Shown: positions 1-7,270 of the stretch, one piece after another
Position numbering within the stretch: position 1 is the stretch's first letter
How the letters are laid out: each line of letters starts with the position of its first letter
Source of the DNA: Streptomyces sp. SPB162
GTDB lineage: Bacteria > Actinomycetota > Actinomycetes > Streptomycetales > Streptomycetaceae
DNA length: 64,000 nucleotides
Assembly: GCF_029504575.1 (NCBI RefSeq)
Contig: NZ_JAQFII010000001.1
Coordinates: forward strand, 2,516,501-2,580,500
Direction: 5' to 3'
Made by a program: the position numbers and the translations under genes
Notes under the pieces: model-generated
Told to the model about the DNA's origin: nothing
The model's input: only the letters and a program-made list of their open reading frames with translations
The model's database searches: none

Positions 1-233
1 GCGGTGAGGGTGACGCGGGCGAGCTGGTTGCTGAGCTGCGCGGTGATCCGGTTCATGAGCTGCGCCGTACTGTCGAAGCTGGTGGACGGGCTGGAGCCAC
101 CGGACGGGCTGGAGCCGTCCGACGGGCTGGAGCCGTCCGACGGGCTGGAGCCGTCCGACGGGCTGGAGCCGTCCGGGCCGGCGGGGCGGCCGGACTCCGG
201 GTGCGGTTGCGGGTGCGCTGTCGACGCCGTCAT
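1..233 (-). CDS. N-terminal part of an unidentified protein with SDGSSP repeats (cut by window edge)
   Basis: An ATG at 233 opens a minus-strand frame that runs off the left edge after 77 codons. The visible part starts MTASTAHPQPHPESG, continues with four SDGSSP-type repeats and one variant (about residues 22-50), then becomes helix-like (FDSTAQLMNRITAQLSNQL). The repeats look like a flexible linker ahead of a folded domain. No family can be named from this fragment. It lies in the same direction as the gene ending at 309, 75 bases away, so the two could be co-transcribed. The frame is supported by codon usage in the non-repeat part only. Confidence 0.5.
   Translation of the reverse strand, partial: MTASTAHPQPHPESGRPAGPDGSSPSDGSSPSDGSSPSDGSSPSGGSSPSTSFDSTAQLMNRITAQLSNQLARVTLT
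85..174. repeat. Five head-to-tail 18-bp repeats inside a coding region
   Basis: The unit gacgggctggagccgtcc occurs exactly at 103-120, 121-138, 139-156 and 157-174. A variant copy sits at 85-102. The unit length is a multiple of three, so copy-number changes would only lengthen or shorten the Ser/Gly/Asp/Pro linker of the minus-strand protein. Confidence 0.95.
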
Positions 234-308
234 GGACCGAGCGTGCGGGGCGCAGGTTGCGCCCGCGTTGCCCGGCGATGACAAGTTTTTACCTCCCCCT
301 CACGGTCG

Positions 309-761
309 TCAGGACCGCCTGTGAGGCCGCTGGGCGCGGACCCAGTCGCCGCCGGGTATGACCTGCCCCGAGGCCCGCAGGGCCGCCGCCGGCTCCTCCC
401 CCGCGAGGTACACCCAGGCGTCGCACGGCCGGCCGTCGCAGACCACGCGCAGCGCCGACCGCTCGTACAGGTTCCCGCGCGCGCCCGGAACGTGCTCCTC
501 CAGGCGGTCGAGATCGGCGAGGACGCGCTCGTAGTGGCCGGGAAGGACGTGCAGCAGCTCGCCGTGCACGCCGCCGGTGACCGCGTCGTCAGGACCGGCG
601 ACCGCGTACGGGTAGCCGGGCCCCTCATACAGCAGCACCCCCGGCAGCACGGCGGGCCGCGGGGGCGCGGTACGGCCCGCCACCAGGACGTGGTTGGCCT
701 GGCCGGGACGGAGCGTCCCGTAGACGAAGAACGGCAGGCGGGGCCGGGGAGGCGGGGTCAC
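309..761 (-). CDS. Gamma-glutamylcyclotransferase (AIG2/GGCT-like) family protein
   Basis: A 150-residue protein made almost entirely of one GGCT-like fold. Residues 11-20 read FFVYGTLRPG, the family's substrate-loop signature, and the acidic residue expected for catalysis is Glu68 in VHGELLHV. Family members release 5-oxoproline from gamma-glutamyl amines or dipeptides; the substrate here cannot be deduced. The GTG at 761 was chosen because it puts the FVYGTL motif at the usual distance from the N-terminus; the longer upstream frame is low-complexity and antisense to the next gene. It is divergent from the SanA-like gene, with 112 bases between them. Confidence 0.8.
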   Translation of the reverse strand: MTPPPRPRLPFFVYGTLRPGQANHVLVAGRTAPPRPAVLPGVLLYEGPGYPYAVAGPDDAVTGGVHGELLHVLPGHYERVLADLDRLEEHVPGARGNLYERSALRVVCDGRPCDAWVYLAGEEPAAALRASGQVIPGGDWVRAQRPHRRS

Positions 762-873
762 GGCGGCGGTCCTCTCGTCGTCGGGGCGCGGCTGCGTCCA
801 TCGTGTCCGGAACCGTACCGGCGCCGTACGCGTCGATCCGGACGACGGGGGTCGATCAACGAGGGGGCGCCGC

Positions 874-1611
874 ATGAAGCCGGGCCGGATACGCGCGGCG
901 GTGCCCGCCGTGCTGCGCGGATGGCGTGGATTGCGCGTGCTGCGGGGGTTGCGGCCGCCGCGGACCCGGCGCGGCCGTCGGCTGCTCGTGCAGGCCGTGA
1001 TGGCCTGCTGCGTTCTGGCGCTGCTGCCCGCGACCTGGCTGCAGGCCTCGGCGGACGGTCGGGTGCGCGCGGTCGCGGACGTACCGGCGGAGCCGGTGGC
1101 GGTGGTGTTCGGCGCGGGGCTGGACGACGGGAAGCCGTCGCCGTACCTCGCGCACCGGCTGGACGCGGGCGCCGAGCTGTACCGGACGCACAAGGTGCGG
1201 GCGATCCTGGTGACCGGCGACAACAGCCGCACCGACTACGACGAGCCGGGCGCGATGCTCGGCTATCTGGCGAAGCAGGGCGTGCCCGCGTCGAAGGTCG
1301 TGCTGGACTACGCCGGCTTCGACACCTGGGACTCCTGCAGCCGCGCCAAGCGGATCTTCGGGGTGGACCGGGCGATCCTCGTCAGCCAGGGCTTCCACAT
1401 CCGGCGGGCTCTGGCGCTGTGCGACGCCGCGGGCGTCCAGGGGTACGGCGTCGGCGTCGACGAGCCGCACGACGTGACGTGGTTCTACGGCGGCGGGCGC
1501 GAGCTCGTCGCGGCGGTCAAGGCGGCGCTGGACGTGGTGGTCGAGCCCGACCCCGTCTTCCTCGGGCCCAAGGAGCAGGGCGTGACGCGGGCCCTCGCGG
1601 AAACGCCCTGA
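874..1611 (+). CDS. SanA/YdcF/ElyC-family membrane protein (DUF218)
   Basis: A 245-residue protein with an Arg-rich N-terminus, one transmembrane helix at about 37-58 (LLVQAVMACCVLALLPATW) and a DUF218 domain at about 75-225. Family landmarks are VAVVFGAGL (76-83), LVTGDN (112-117) and SQGFHIRRAL (171-180). SanA of enteric bacteria affects envelope permeability to vancomycin, and ElyC affects peptidoglycan and undecaprenyl-phosphate metabolism. By analogy this is an envelope protein with its domain outside the membrane. The ATG at 874 keeps the whole positively charged leader before the helix. It appears to be a single-gene unit with a weak hairpin after the stop. Confidence 0.8.
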   Translation: MKPGRIRAAVPAVLRGWRGLRVLRGLRPPRTRRGRRLLVQAVMACCVLALLPATWLQASADGRVRAVADVPAEPVAVVFGAGLDDGKPSPYLAHRLDAGAELYRTHKVRAILVTGDNSRTDYDEPGAMLGYLAKQGVPASKVVLDYAGFDTWDSCSRAKRIFGVDRAILVSQGFHIRRALALCDAAGVQGYGVGVDEPHDVTWFYGGGRELVAAVKAALDVVVEPDPVFLGPKEQGVTRALAETP

Positions 1612-1612
1612 C

Positions 1613-1657
1613 CAGCGCGCCGACCGGCGTCCTCACACCCGCCCCCGCGGCGCGCTG
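1613..1657 (+). terminator. Possible weak hairpin terminator after the SanA-like gene
   Basis: Nine-base arms CAGCGCGCC (1613-1621) and GGCGCGCTG (1649-1657) can pair, with a 27-base loop. The long loop and lack of a T-run make this only a possible terminator. Confidence 0.35.
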
Positions 1658-1726
1658 AGGTGCACGTACCGGCCGTGTAACCGCGTCGCGTACGGGGGTG
1701 AAACACGTACGGCGCAGGCTGGGCGC

Positions 1727-3814
1727 ATGAGCCCGAGCACCGTTGACACGCACTGTCCCTACTGCGCCCTGCAGTGCGGCATGGGACTGGTGGCGCTGCC
1801 CACGGGCGGCGTCGAGGTCGTCGAGCGGACGGCGTTCCCGGTGAACCGGGGCGCGCTGTGCGGCAAGGGGCGCACCGCGCCCGAGGTGCTGGCGCGTGGC
1901 GCGCGGCTGACCGGGCCGCTGGTCCGCGGTGCGAGCGGCGCGCTGGAGCCGGCCGGCTGGGACGAGGCGCTCGACCGCGTCGCCGAGGGTCTGCTGCGGA
2001 CACGTGCCGCGCACGGCCGCGACGCCGTCGGGGTCTTCGGCGGCGGCGGGCTGACGAACGAGAAGGCGTACGCGCTCGGCAAGTTCGCCCGGGTGGTGCT
2101 GCGCACCTCGCAGATCGACTACAACGGCCGGTTCTGCATGTCCTCGGCCGCCGCCGCCCACCAGCGGGCCTTCGGCCTCGACCGCGGTCTGCCGTTCCCG
2201 CTGGAGGACGTCGCCCGCACCGGCTGCGTGATCCTCGTCGGGTCCAACCTCGCCGAGACGATGCCGCCCGCGCTGCGCTACCTGACGGAGCTGCGCGAGC
2301 GCGGCGGCAAGCTGATCGTCGTCGACCCGCGCCGCACCCGTACCGCCGAGCAGGCCGATCTGCATCTGCAGCCCCGGCCCGGCACCGACCTGGCGCTCGC
2401 GCTCGGGCTGCTGCACCTGGCCCTCGCCGAGGGGTACCTGGACGAGGAGTTCATCGCGGAGCGCACGAACGGCTGGGCGGAAGCGCGGCCGGGGGTGATG
2501 GCGCACTGGCCGGAGCTGGTGGAGCGCATCACGGGGGTGCCAGTGCCGCAGCTGCGGGAGGCGGTGCGGCTGTTCTGCTCCACGCCGGACGGGATGGTCC
2601 TGACCGCGCGCGGCCCCGAGCAGCAGTCCAAGGGCACCGACACCGTCAGCGCCTGGATCAACCTGTGCCTCGCCACCGGCCGCGCGGGCCGCCCCCTCTC
2701 CGGCTACGGCTGCCTCACCGGCCAGGGCAACGGGCAGGGCGGCCGCGAGCACGGCCAGAAGGCCGACCAGCTCCCCGGCTACCGCAAGCTGGACGACCCG
2801 GCGGCGCGGGCGCACGTGGCGGCGGTGTGGGGCGTCGATCCCGACGACCTGCCGGCGCCCGGACGCAGCGCGTACGAACTGCTGGACGCGCTCGGCGTGG
2901 ACGTACACGCACTGCTGCTGATGGGCTCCAACCCGGTCGTCTCGGCGCCGCGCGCCGCCCATATCACCGAACGGATCGCGTCGCTCGACTTCCTCGCGGT
3001 CTGCGACGTCGTCCTGTCGGAGACCGCCGAGATGGCGGACGTCGTCCTGCCGGTCACCCAGTGGGCGGAGGAGACCGGCACGACGACCAACCTGGAGGGC
3101 AGGGTGATCCTGCGCCGCAAGGCGATCGACCCGCCGCCGGAGATCCGCACGGACCTGGAGGTCCTGCACGGGCTCGCCGCACGGCTCGGCTGGGAGAAGG
3201 GCTTCCCGACCGATCCCGAGGAGGTCTTCGACGAGCTGCGCCGCGCGTCGGCGGGCGGCCCGGCGGACTACTCGGGCATCACGTACCGGCGGATCGCGGA
3301 GGAGGACGGCGTCTTCTGGCCGTGCCCGGAGACGCCGTCCACGCACCCCGGCACGCCCCGCCTCTTCCTCGACCGTTTCGCGACGCCCGACGGCCGGGCC
3401 CGCTTCGTCCCGGTCCTGCACCGGCCCTCGGCGGAGGAACCGTCCGCGGAGTACCCGCTCTACCTGACGACGGGACGCGTCCTGGCGCAGTACCAGTCCG
3501 GCGCCCAGACCCGCCGCGTCCGCGAACTCAACGCCGCCTCCCCCGGCCCCTTCGTGCAGCTCCATCCGCAGCTCGCCGAGCGTCTCGGCGTCGCCGAGGG
3601 CGACGCTCTCGCGGTCACGAGCCGCCGGGGCCGCGCCGTCGCCCCCGCGCTGATCAGCTCCGCCATCCGCCCCGACACCGTCTTCATGCCGTTCCACTGG
3701 CCGGGCGAGGGCCGCGCCAACAACCTGACCAACCCGGCCCTGGACCCGACGTCCCGCATGCCGGAGTTCAAGGTCTGCGCGGTGCGGGTGGAAGCGGCGG
3801 CCGCGGGAGCCTGA
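1727..3814 (+). CDS. Molybdopterin oxidoreductase, assimilatory nitrate reductase catalytic subunit
   Basis: A 695-residue protein of the NasA/NarB/NapA type, which reduces nitrate to nitrite in the cytoplasm. Cys10, Cys13, Cys17 and Cys45 (CPYCALQC ... GALCGKG) form a C-x2-C-x3-C-x27-C [4Fe-4S] site. Cys137 in YNGRFCMSS sits where assimilatory and periplasmic enzymes ligate molybdenum. The molybdopterin domain spans about 50-560, and the C-terminal dinucleotide-binding domain about 575-690 (YLTTGRVLAQYQSGAQTRR). There is no Tat signal, so it is cytoplasmic, in contrast to NapA. The nitrite-reduction genes lie 3.5 kb downstream with four unrelated genes between. No nitrate transporter is seen nearby. 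The electron donor may be the FAD reductase at 7271. Confidence 0.88.
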   Translation: MSPSTVDTHCPYCALQCGMGLVALPTGGVEVVERTAFPVNRGALCGKGRTAPEVLARGARLTGPLVRGASGALEPAGWDEALDRVAEGLLRTRAAHGRDAVGVFGGGGLTNEKAYALGKFARVVLRTSQIDYNGRFCMSSAAAAHQRAFGLDRGLPFPLEDVARTGCVILVGSNLAETMPPALRYLTELRERGGKLIVVDPRRTRTAEQADLHLQPRPGTDLALALGLLHLALAEGYLDEEFIAERTNGWAEARPGVMAHWPELVERITGVPVPQLREAVRLFCSTPDGMVLTARGPEQQSKGTDTVSAWINLCLATGRAGRPLSGYGCLTGQGNGQGGREHGQKADQLPGYRKLDDPAARAHVAAVWGVDPDDLPAPGRSAYELLDALGVDVHALLLMGSNPVVSAPRAAHITERIASLDFLAVCDVVLSETAEMADVVLPVTQWAEETGTTTNLEGRVILRRKAIDPPPEIRTDLEVLHGLAARLGWEKGFPTDPEEVFDELRRASAGGPADYSGITYRRIAEEDGVFWPCPETPSTHPGTPRLFLDRFATPDGRARFVPVLHRPSAEEPSAEYPLYLTTGRVLAQYQSGAQTRRVRELNAASPGPFVQLHPQLAERLGVAEGDALAVTSRRGRAVAPALISSAIRPDTVFMPFHWPGEGRANNLTNPALDPTSRMPEFKVCAVRVEAAAAGA

Positions 3815-3864
3815 CCGTACGCTGGGCGCTGTCCGGAAGGTACGCAGAAGGAGAGTCGGCGCCC

Positions 3865-4338
3865 ATGTCCCACACGTATGACACGACGGTCACCTGGACC
3901 GGCAACCTCGGTACCGGGACGAGCACTTACCGTGCCTACGACCGCTCCCACGACGTCTCCGCAGCGGGCCTCCCCACCATCCTGGGCAGCTCCGACCCGA
4001 CCTTCCGCGGCGACGCCACCCGCTGGAACCCCGAACAGCTGCTCCTCGCGGCACTGTCGCAGTGCCACATGCTCGCCTACCTGCACGTCTGCGCCGTCGG
4101 CGGCGTCAGCGTCACCGCCTACACGGACAACGCGCACGGCACGATGGAAACCACCCCGGGGGGCGGCCACTTCACCGAGGCGATCCTCCGCCCCCAGGTG
4201 GAGGTCGCCTCCCAGGAGATGGCCGACAAGGCAATCTCCCTCCACGACGACGCCCACCGCACCTGCTTCATCGCAAGCTCCGTCAACTTCCCGGTCCGCC
4301 ACGAGCCGGTGGTGACGGTCCGCGGGGTCGAAGCCTGA
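3865..4338 (+). CDS. OsmC/Ohr-family peroxiredoxin
   Basis: A 157-residue OsmC-like protein. The two redox cysteines are visible: Cys67 in LSQCHML at the start of the central helix and Cys134 in HRTCFIASS. The family reduces organic and fatty-acid hydroperoxides in the cytoplasm. The ATG at 3865 follows a strong ribosome-binding site (aaggagag, 3847-3854). It begins 50 bases after the nitrate reductase gene and may be co-transcribed, though no functional link is evident. OsmC and Ohr cannot be separated with confidence; the length and the SQCHML context resemble the general OsmC group. Confidence 0.85.
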   Translation: MSHTYDTTVTWTGNLGTGTSTYRAYDRSHDVSAAGLPTILGSSDPTFRGDATRWNPEQLLLAALSQCHMLAYLHVCAVGGVSVTAYTDNAHGTMETTPGGGHFTEAILRPQVEVASQEMADKAISLHDDAHRTCFIASSVNFPVRHEPVVTVRGVEA

Positions 4339-4369
4339 CGGCGGGTCGGTGGCCGGACCGGTTCGAAGA

Positions 4370-4530
4370 GTGCGAAGGGGTGCGTCTGCGGCGCTGCGCA
4401 CCTTGACCGCGCGGAGGGGGGATGCCCCGGCGCTGCGCGCCTGGCAACGGGACCGGCCCGCTGCGCGGCCGGGATGCGGGGTGAGGCCGGTTCGCTTCGC
4501 TCCCCGGGCGGGGGCCGGGGGATGGTGGGG
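4370..4530 (+). repeat. Diverged forward copy of the GCTGCGC-module intergenic repeat
   Basis: Just after the osmC-like stop, a stretch carries the module order seen in all copies of this family. Module 1 is tctgcggcgctgcgcacctt, module 2 is cggcgctgcgcgcctggc, module 3 is ccgctgcgcggccggg, and the last is a degenerate ttcgcttcgctccccggg. Spacers differ from the copies at 26 kb. No convincing gene lies between 4339 and 5059. The middle, about 4540-4735, is unique sequence in which I see nothing functional. Confidence 0.75.
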
Positions 4531-4739
4531 GCGGTAGGGCCCGGCCCCGGCCAACGGATCAGCGTGAGGGGCCGGAGCCTCGCCAAGTGAAGCTCTGGAC
4601 ACACACGCTGATCAACTTCTCCCAGGACAACGCCCCACGGGACCCGTTTGACCTTGTCAGTCACACCAGACCCACATTCGGCGCAGAAGAAGGGACCAAA
4701 CGCCGCTGCCCGCCCGGGCGCCACCCGAGGGGCATCTCC

Positions 4740-5002
4740 CAACGCAACCACCCCGCCACGCCGCAACGGGCAGCGCAGCGGACCGCCCCACTCCCCCACC
4801 CGGGCCGCGCAGCGGGCCACCCCACAGGCGCGCAGCGACGGGCCCCCTCCCCCGGTCAAGGTGCGCAGCACCGCAGAAGAACCACACCGCACCGCTCTCA
4901 CCCCAGCCACCCACCCCTGCCACCTGCCGGCAGGGCGCACAGCGGGCCGGTCAAGGTGCGCAGCACCGCAGAAGAACCACACCGCACCGCTCTCACCCCA
5001 GC
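4740..5002 (-). repeat. Inverted copies of the GCTGCGC-module repeat with an exact 56-bp direct repeat
   Basis: Read on the minus strand, this contains module 1 twice and modules 2, 3 and 4 once, opposite in orientation to the copy at 4370-4530, so the locus is a large inverted repeat between convergent genes. Bases 4852-4907 and 4947-5002 are identical over 56 bases with a 95-base period. Short proline-rich frames across it are artefacts of the repeat. Confidence 0.8.
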
Positions 5003-5059
5003 AGTGCCTGGGGCGCCTTTCACAGCGCCCTCACCGCCGGTGAGTTCGACCGCTGACCG

Positions 5060-5965
5060 TCACGCCCGTGCGCGCAGTCTGCGGAGCATTCGGGCGTCTT
5101 CGAAGCCCACGGCCCGGGCGGCGGATTCGATGGTGGAGCCGTGGGAGATGAGGTGTTCGGCGCGCTCGACGCGGAGGACCTGCTGGTAGCGGAGCGGGGT
5201 GAGGCCGGTGGCCTCGCCGAAGCGGCGGGTGAGGGTGCGTTCGCTGACGCCGGAGGTGGCGGCGAGGTCGGTGAGCGCGAGGTGTTCGGAGAAGCGGGCG
5301 TCGATGAGGTCCTGGACGCGGTGGACGGCGTCGCTGAGGTGGGCGCGGTGCCGGAGCATCGCGCTGGTCTGCTGTTCGTCGCCGTTGCGGCGGGCGTAGA
5401 CGACCATGTTGCGGGCGATGCGGGCGGCGGCGCCCGGCCCGTGCCGGCCCGCGACGAGGTGCAGCGCGAGGTCGATACCGCTGGCGATGCCGGCGGAGGT
5501 GACGACGCGGTCGTCGACCACGTAGAGCACGTCGCGTACGACGGTGGCCCGCGGGTGGCGCAGGGCGAGTTCGTCCTGCACGTCGTGGTGGGTGGTGCAG
5601 CGGCGGCCGTCCAGGAGGCCGGCCCGGCCGAGGGCGTCGGCGCCCGCGCAGATGCTGGCGACCACGCCGCCCGCGGCGTGGTGGTCACGGAGCCGCTGGA
5701 GCGTGGATTCCTCCAGCACCCCGTTCTGCGTCAGGGTGCGGGATCGCCAGCCGGGGACGATCACCAGGTCGTCGGCGGTGAGGTCGGGCCACTGGGTGGC
5801 CGCTCTGAGCGGGACGCCCTGGGCGGTGGGGATGTCTTCCCGCTCGCCGACGTAGGCGGTCTCGTAGTCGTGGCCGAAGTCGGCCGCGGTCGAGAACACC
5901 TGCGCAGGGCCCGCGAGATCCAGCAGATGCAGGTGCGGGATGAGCAGGAAGACCACCCGGGTCAC
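5060..5965 (-). CDS. GlxA-family transcriptional regulator (DJ-1/PfpI domain plus AraC HTH), C-terminus shortened
   Basis: A 301-residue regulator. Residues 1-185 form a DJ-1/PfpI-like sensor domain (VVFLLIPHLHLLDLAGPAQVF; nucleophile-elbow region SICAGADALGRAGLL). Residues about 205-301 form an AraC-type DNA-binding domain (DLAATSGVSERTLTRRFGEATGLTPLRYQQ). The second helix-turn-helix ends early at VGFEDARMLRRLRARA, about 15 residues short of the usual family end. A different frame just past the break reads TGVTVSG, resembling the expected G-x-TP-x-x-Y region, so an indel is possible. The GTG start at 5965 overlaps the isochorismatase stop by four bases, so the two genes form one operon. Confidence 0.85.
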   Translation of the reverse strand: MTRVVFLLIPHLHLLDLAGPAQVFSTAADFGHDYETAYVGEREDIPTAQGVPLRAATQWPDLTADDLVIVPGWRSRTLTQNGVLEESTLQRLRDHHAAGGVVASICAGADALGRAGLLDGRRCTTHHDVQDELALRHPRATVVRDVLYVVDDRVVTSAGIASGIDLALHLVAGRHGPGAAARIARNMVVYARRNGDEQQTSAMLRHRAHLSDAVHRVQDLIDARFSEHLALTDLAATSGVSERTLTRRFGEATGLTPLRYQQVLRVERAEHLISHGSTIESAARAVGFEDARMLRRLRARA

Positions 5966-6546
5966 GATCCGGTCAGCTCCTTGACGGTGGTCACACGGGC
6001 GAACCGGCCGGCGAGCGCGTACTCGGTGCGGGCGATGATGTCGTCGGTCTGCAGGGTGCGGGGGTCGGCGAGGATCTCCTCGACCGAGCGGCCGGCCGGC
6101 GCGTCCCAGTGCTCGATGGGGGTGGTGGCGGTCGCGTCGGTGACGAAGGTGACCCCGTACCCGAGGTCGGAGGCGAGCCGGGTCGTCGTCTCGACGCACT
6201 GCTCGGTGCGGATGCCGCTGATAACGACCTCGGTGACACCGCGCGAGGTGAGGAGCTGCTGGAGGTTGGTGGTGGTGAAGGCGTTGTGCGCGGTCTTGGT
6301 GAGCACCGGCTCGCCGTCGAGCGGCTCCAGCCCCTCCATCAGGCGGACGTGACCGCTCTCCGGGTCGAAGGCGTCCCCGGTGCCGGGCTCGCTGTGCAGC
6401 ACCCAGACGACGAGGTCGCCCTCGTCGCGGGCGTGCGCCACGAGGCGGTTCACCTGGCCGACGATGCCGGGGTTGGACGAGGCCGCCCACAGCGGGCGCT
6501 GGAGGAAGGACTGCTGGACGTCGATGACGATCAGTGCTCGGTTCAT
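5962..6546 (-). CDS. Isochorismatase-family cysteine hydrolase
   Basis: A 194-residue cytoplasmic hydrolase of the isochorismatase/nicotinamidase superfamily. The catalytic triad is visible as Asp9 (LIVIDVQQSF), Lys84 (VLTKTAHNAF) and Cys117 (GIRTEQCVETTTR), with the usual cis-peptide region just before the cysteine. The substrate is not predictable; many relatives hydrolyse amides or are uncharacterised. ATG 6546 is the only start that leaves the beta-strand before Asp9 intact. It is the first gene of a two-gene operon with the GlxA-type regulator, a frequent pairing in actinobacteria, so the regulator probably controls this enzyme. Confidence 0.88.
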   Translation of the reverse strand: MNRALIVIDVQQSFLQRPLWAASSNPGIVGQVNRLVAHARDEGDLVVWVLHSEPGTGDAFDPESGHVRLMEGLEPLDGEPVLTKTAHNAFTTTNLQQLLTSRGVTEVVISGIRTEQCVETTTRLASDLGYGVTFVTDATATTPIEHWDAPAGRSVEEILADPRTLQTDDIIARTEYALAGRFARVTTVKELTGS

Positions 6547-6628
6547 GCCTCGATCCTCGCCCTCGGCGGGTCCGCGGGACAGACACCATTGTGCCTCGAT
6601 GCGGACCGATCCGGTCACGGACCAAGTA

Positions 6629-7060
6629 TCAGGGCGCTGGCGGTACCGCCAGCGCGCGCAGCGCGACGAGCAGCGCCTCCCCGTCGGGCACCGCGCCGAA
6701 GAACGCCGCGTCGGTCGACTCGACGGCGGCGACCGCCTTCGCGGCGAGCCGGGCACCCGCGGGGGTGATGCCGAGCCGCTTGGCCCGGGTGTCGCTCGGA
6801 TCGGTCACCCGGGTGAGCAGGCCCTTGTCCTCCAGCCGGCGGAGCACCTGGGACGTCATCTTCACGTCCGTGCCGCTGTGCCGGGCCAACTGGAGCTGGT
6901 TGGGCTGCTCCCCCTGGCCGTCGAGCCACCACAGCCCGGCCAGCAGGACGAACTGGGCGTGGGTGAGATCGAGGGGGGCCAGGGCCGCCGCGATCGCGCG
7001 CTGCCAGTGCAGGGAGGTGCGCCAGAAGAGGAAACCGGGGCTGTCGTCGGGTGCTTCCAT
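6629..7060 (-). CDS. MarR-family transcriptional regulator
   Basis: A 143-residue winged-helix regulator. The DNA-binding part is at about 53-105 (QLARHSGTDVKMTSQVLRRLEDKGLLTRVTDPSDTRAKRLGIT), including the conserved D-x-R wing. The flanking helices would form the dimer interface. The start is ATG 7060; an upstream ATG in frame would add 16 residues lacking family character. It sits 82 bases upstream of the isochorismatase gene on the same strand, so it could regulate that operon or itself. A 6-bp dyad TCTGCG/CGCAGA lies at about 7112-7138 in its upstream region. Confidence 0.85.
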   Translation of the reverse strand: MEAPDDSPGFLFWRTSLHWQRAIAAALAPLDLTHAQFVLLAGLWWLDGQGEQPNQLQLARHSGTDVKMTSQVLRRLEDKGLLTRVTDPSDTRAKRLGITPAGARLAAKAVAAVESTDAAFFGAVPDGEALLVALRALAVPPAP

Positions 7061-7270
7061 CGTCCGACCGTACCCGTCCGCGACGGCCGGAAGCGGGTTT
7101 CCGGGCATTCAGTCTGCGCAACGATCATCTCCACGCAGATCACAGCGCGGAGCGCGACGACGTGATGACGTCCGTCTCACACCCGCCGCCGGCCCGCGCT
7201 GAGGGCACCGTTCCCTCGGGGAAACGGATGCGATGCGGCCGGGTAACAGCCACGCCGCAGGCTGACGGAC

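Noticed and set aside
85..174. Could the regular repeat be a CRISPR array?
   Set aside because: Units are contiguous with no spacers and encode a peptide linker; no cas genes are present.
1677..1704. GlnR-like half-sites (GTAAC and GAAAC) ahead of the nitrate reductase gene
   Set aside because: The spacing is one base off the 11-base phase and the intervening half-site is poor; nitrogen control is plausible but this site is not convincing.
1774..3864. Long plus-strand frame before the OsmC start, overlapping the nitrate reductase
   Set aside because: It is an Arg/Ala-rich shadow frame of the nitrate reductase; only the part from 3865 is a real gene.
4560..4710. Minus-strand fragment reading FFCAECGSGVTDKVKRVPWG, like a remnant of a small zinc-ribbon protein
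   Set aside because: Only one CxxC, no start codon in frame and the sequence runs into repeats at both ends; too weak to annotate.
7221..7247. GAAAC and GTAAC half-sites upstream of the nirB operon
   Set aside because: They are two helical turns apart, but in the wrong order for a GlnR box and the middle half-site GATGC does not match.
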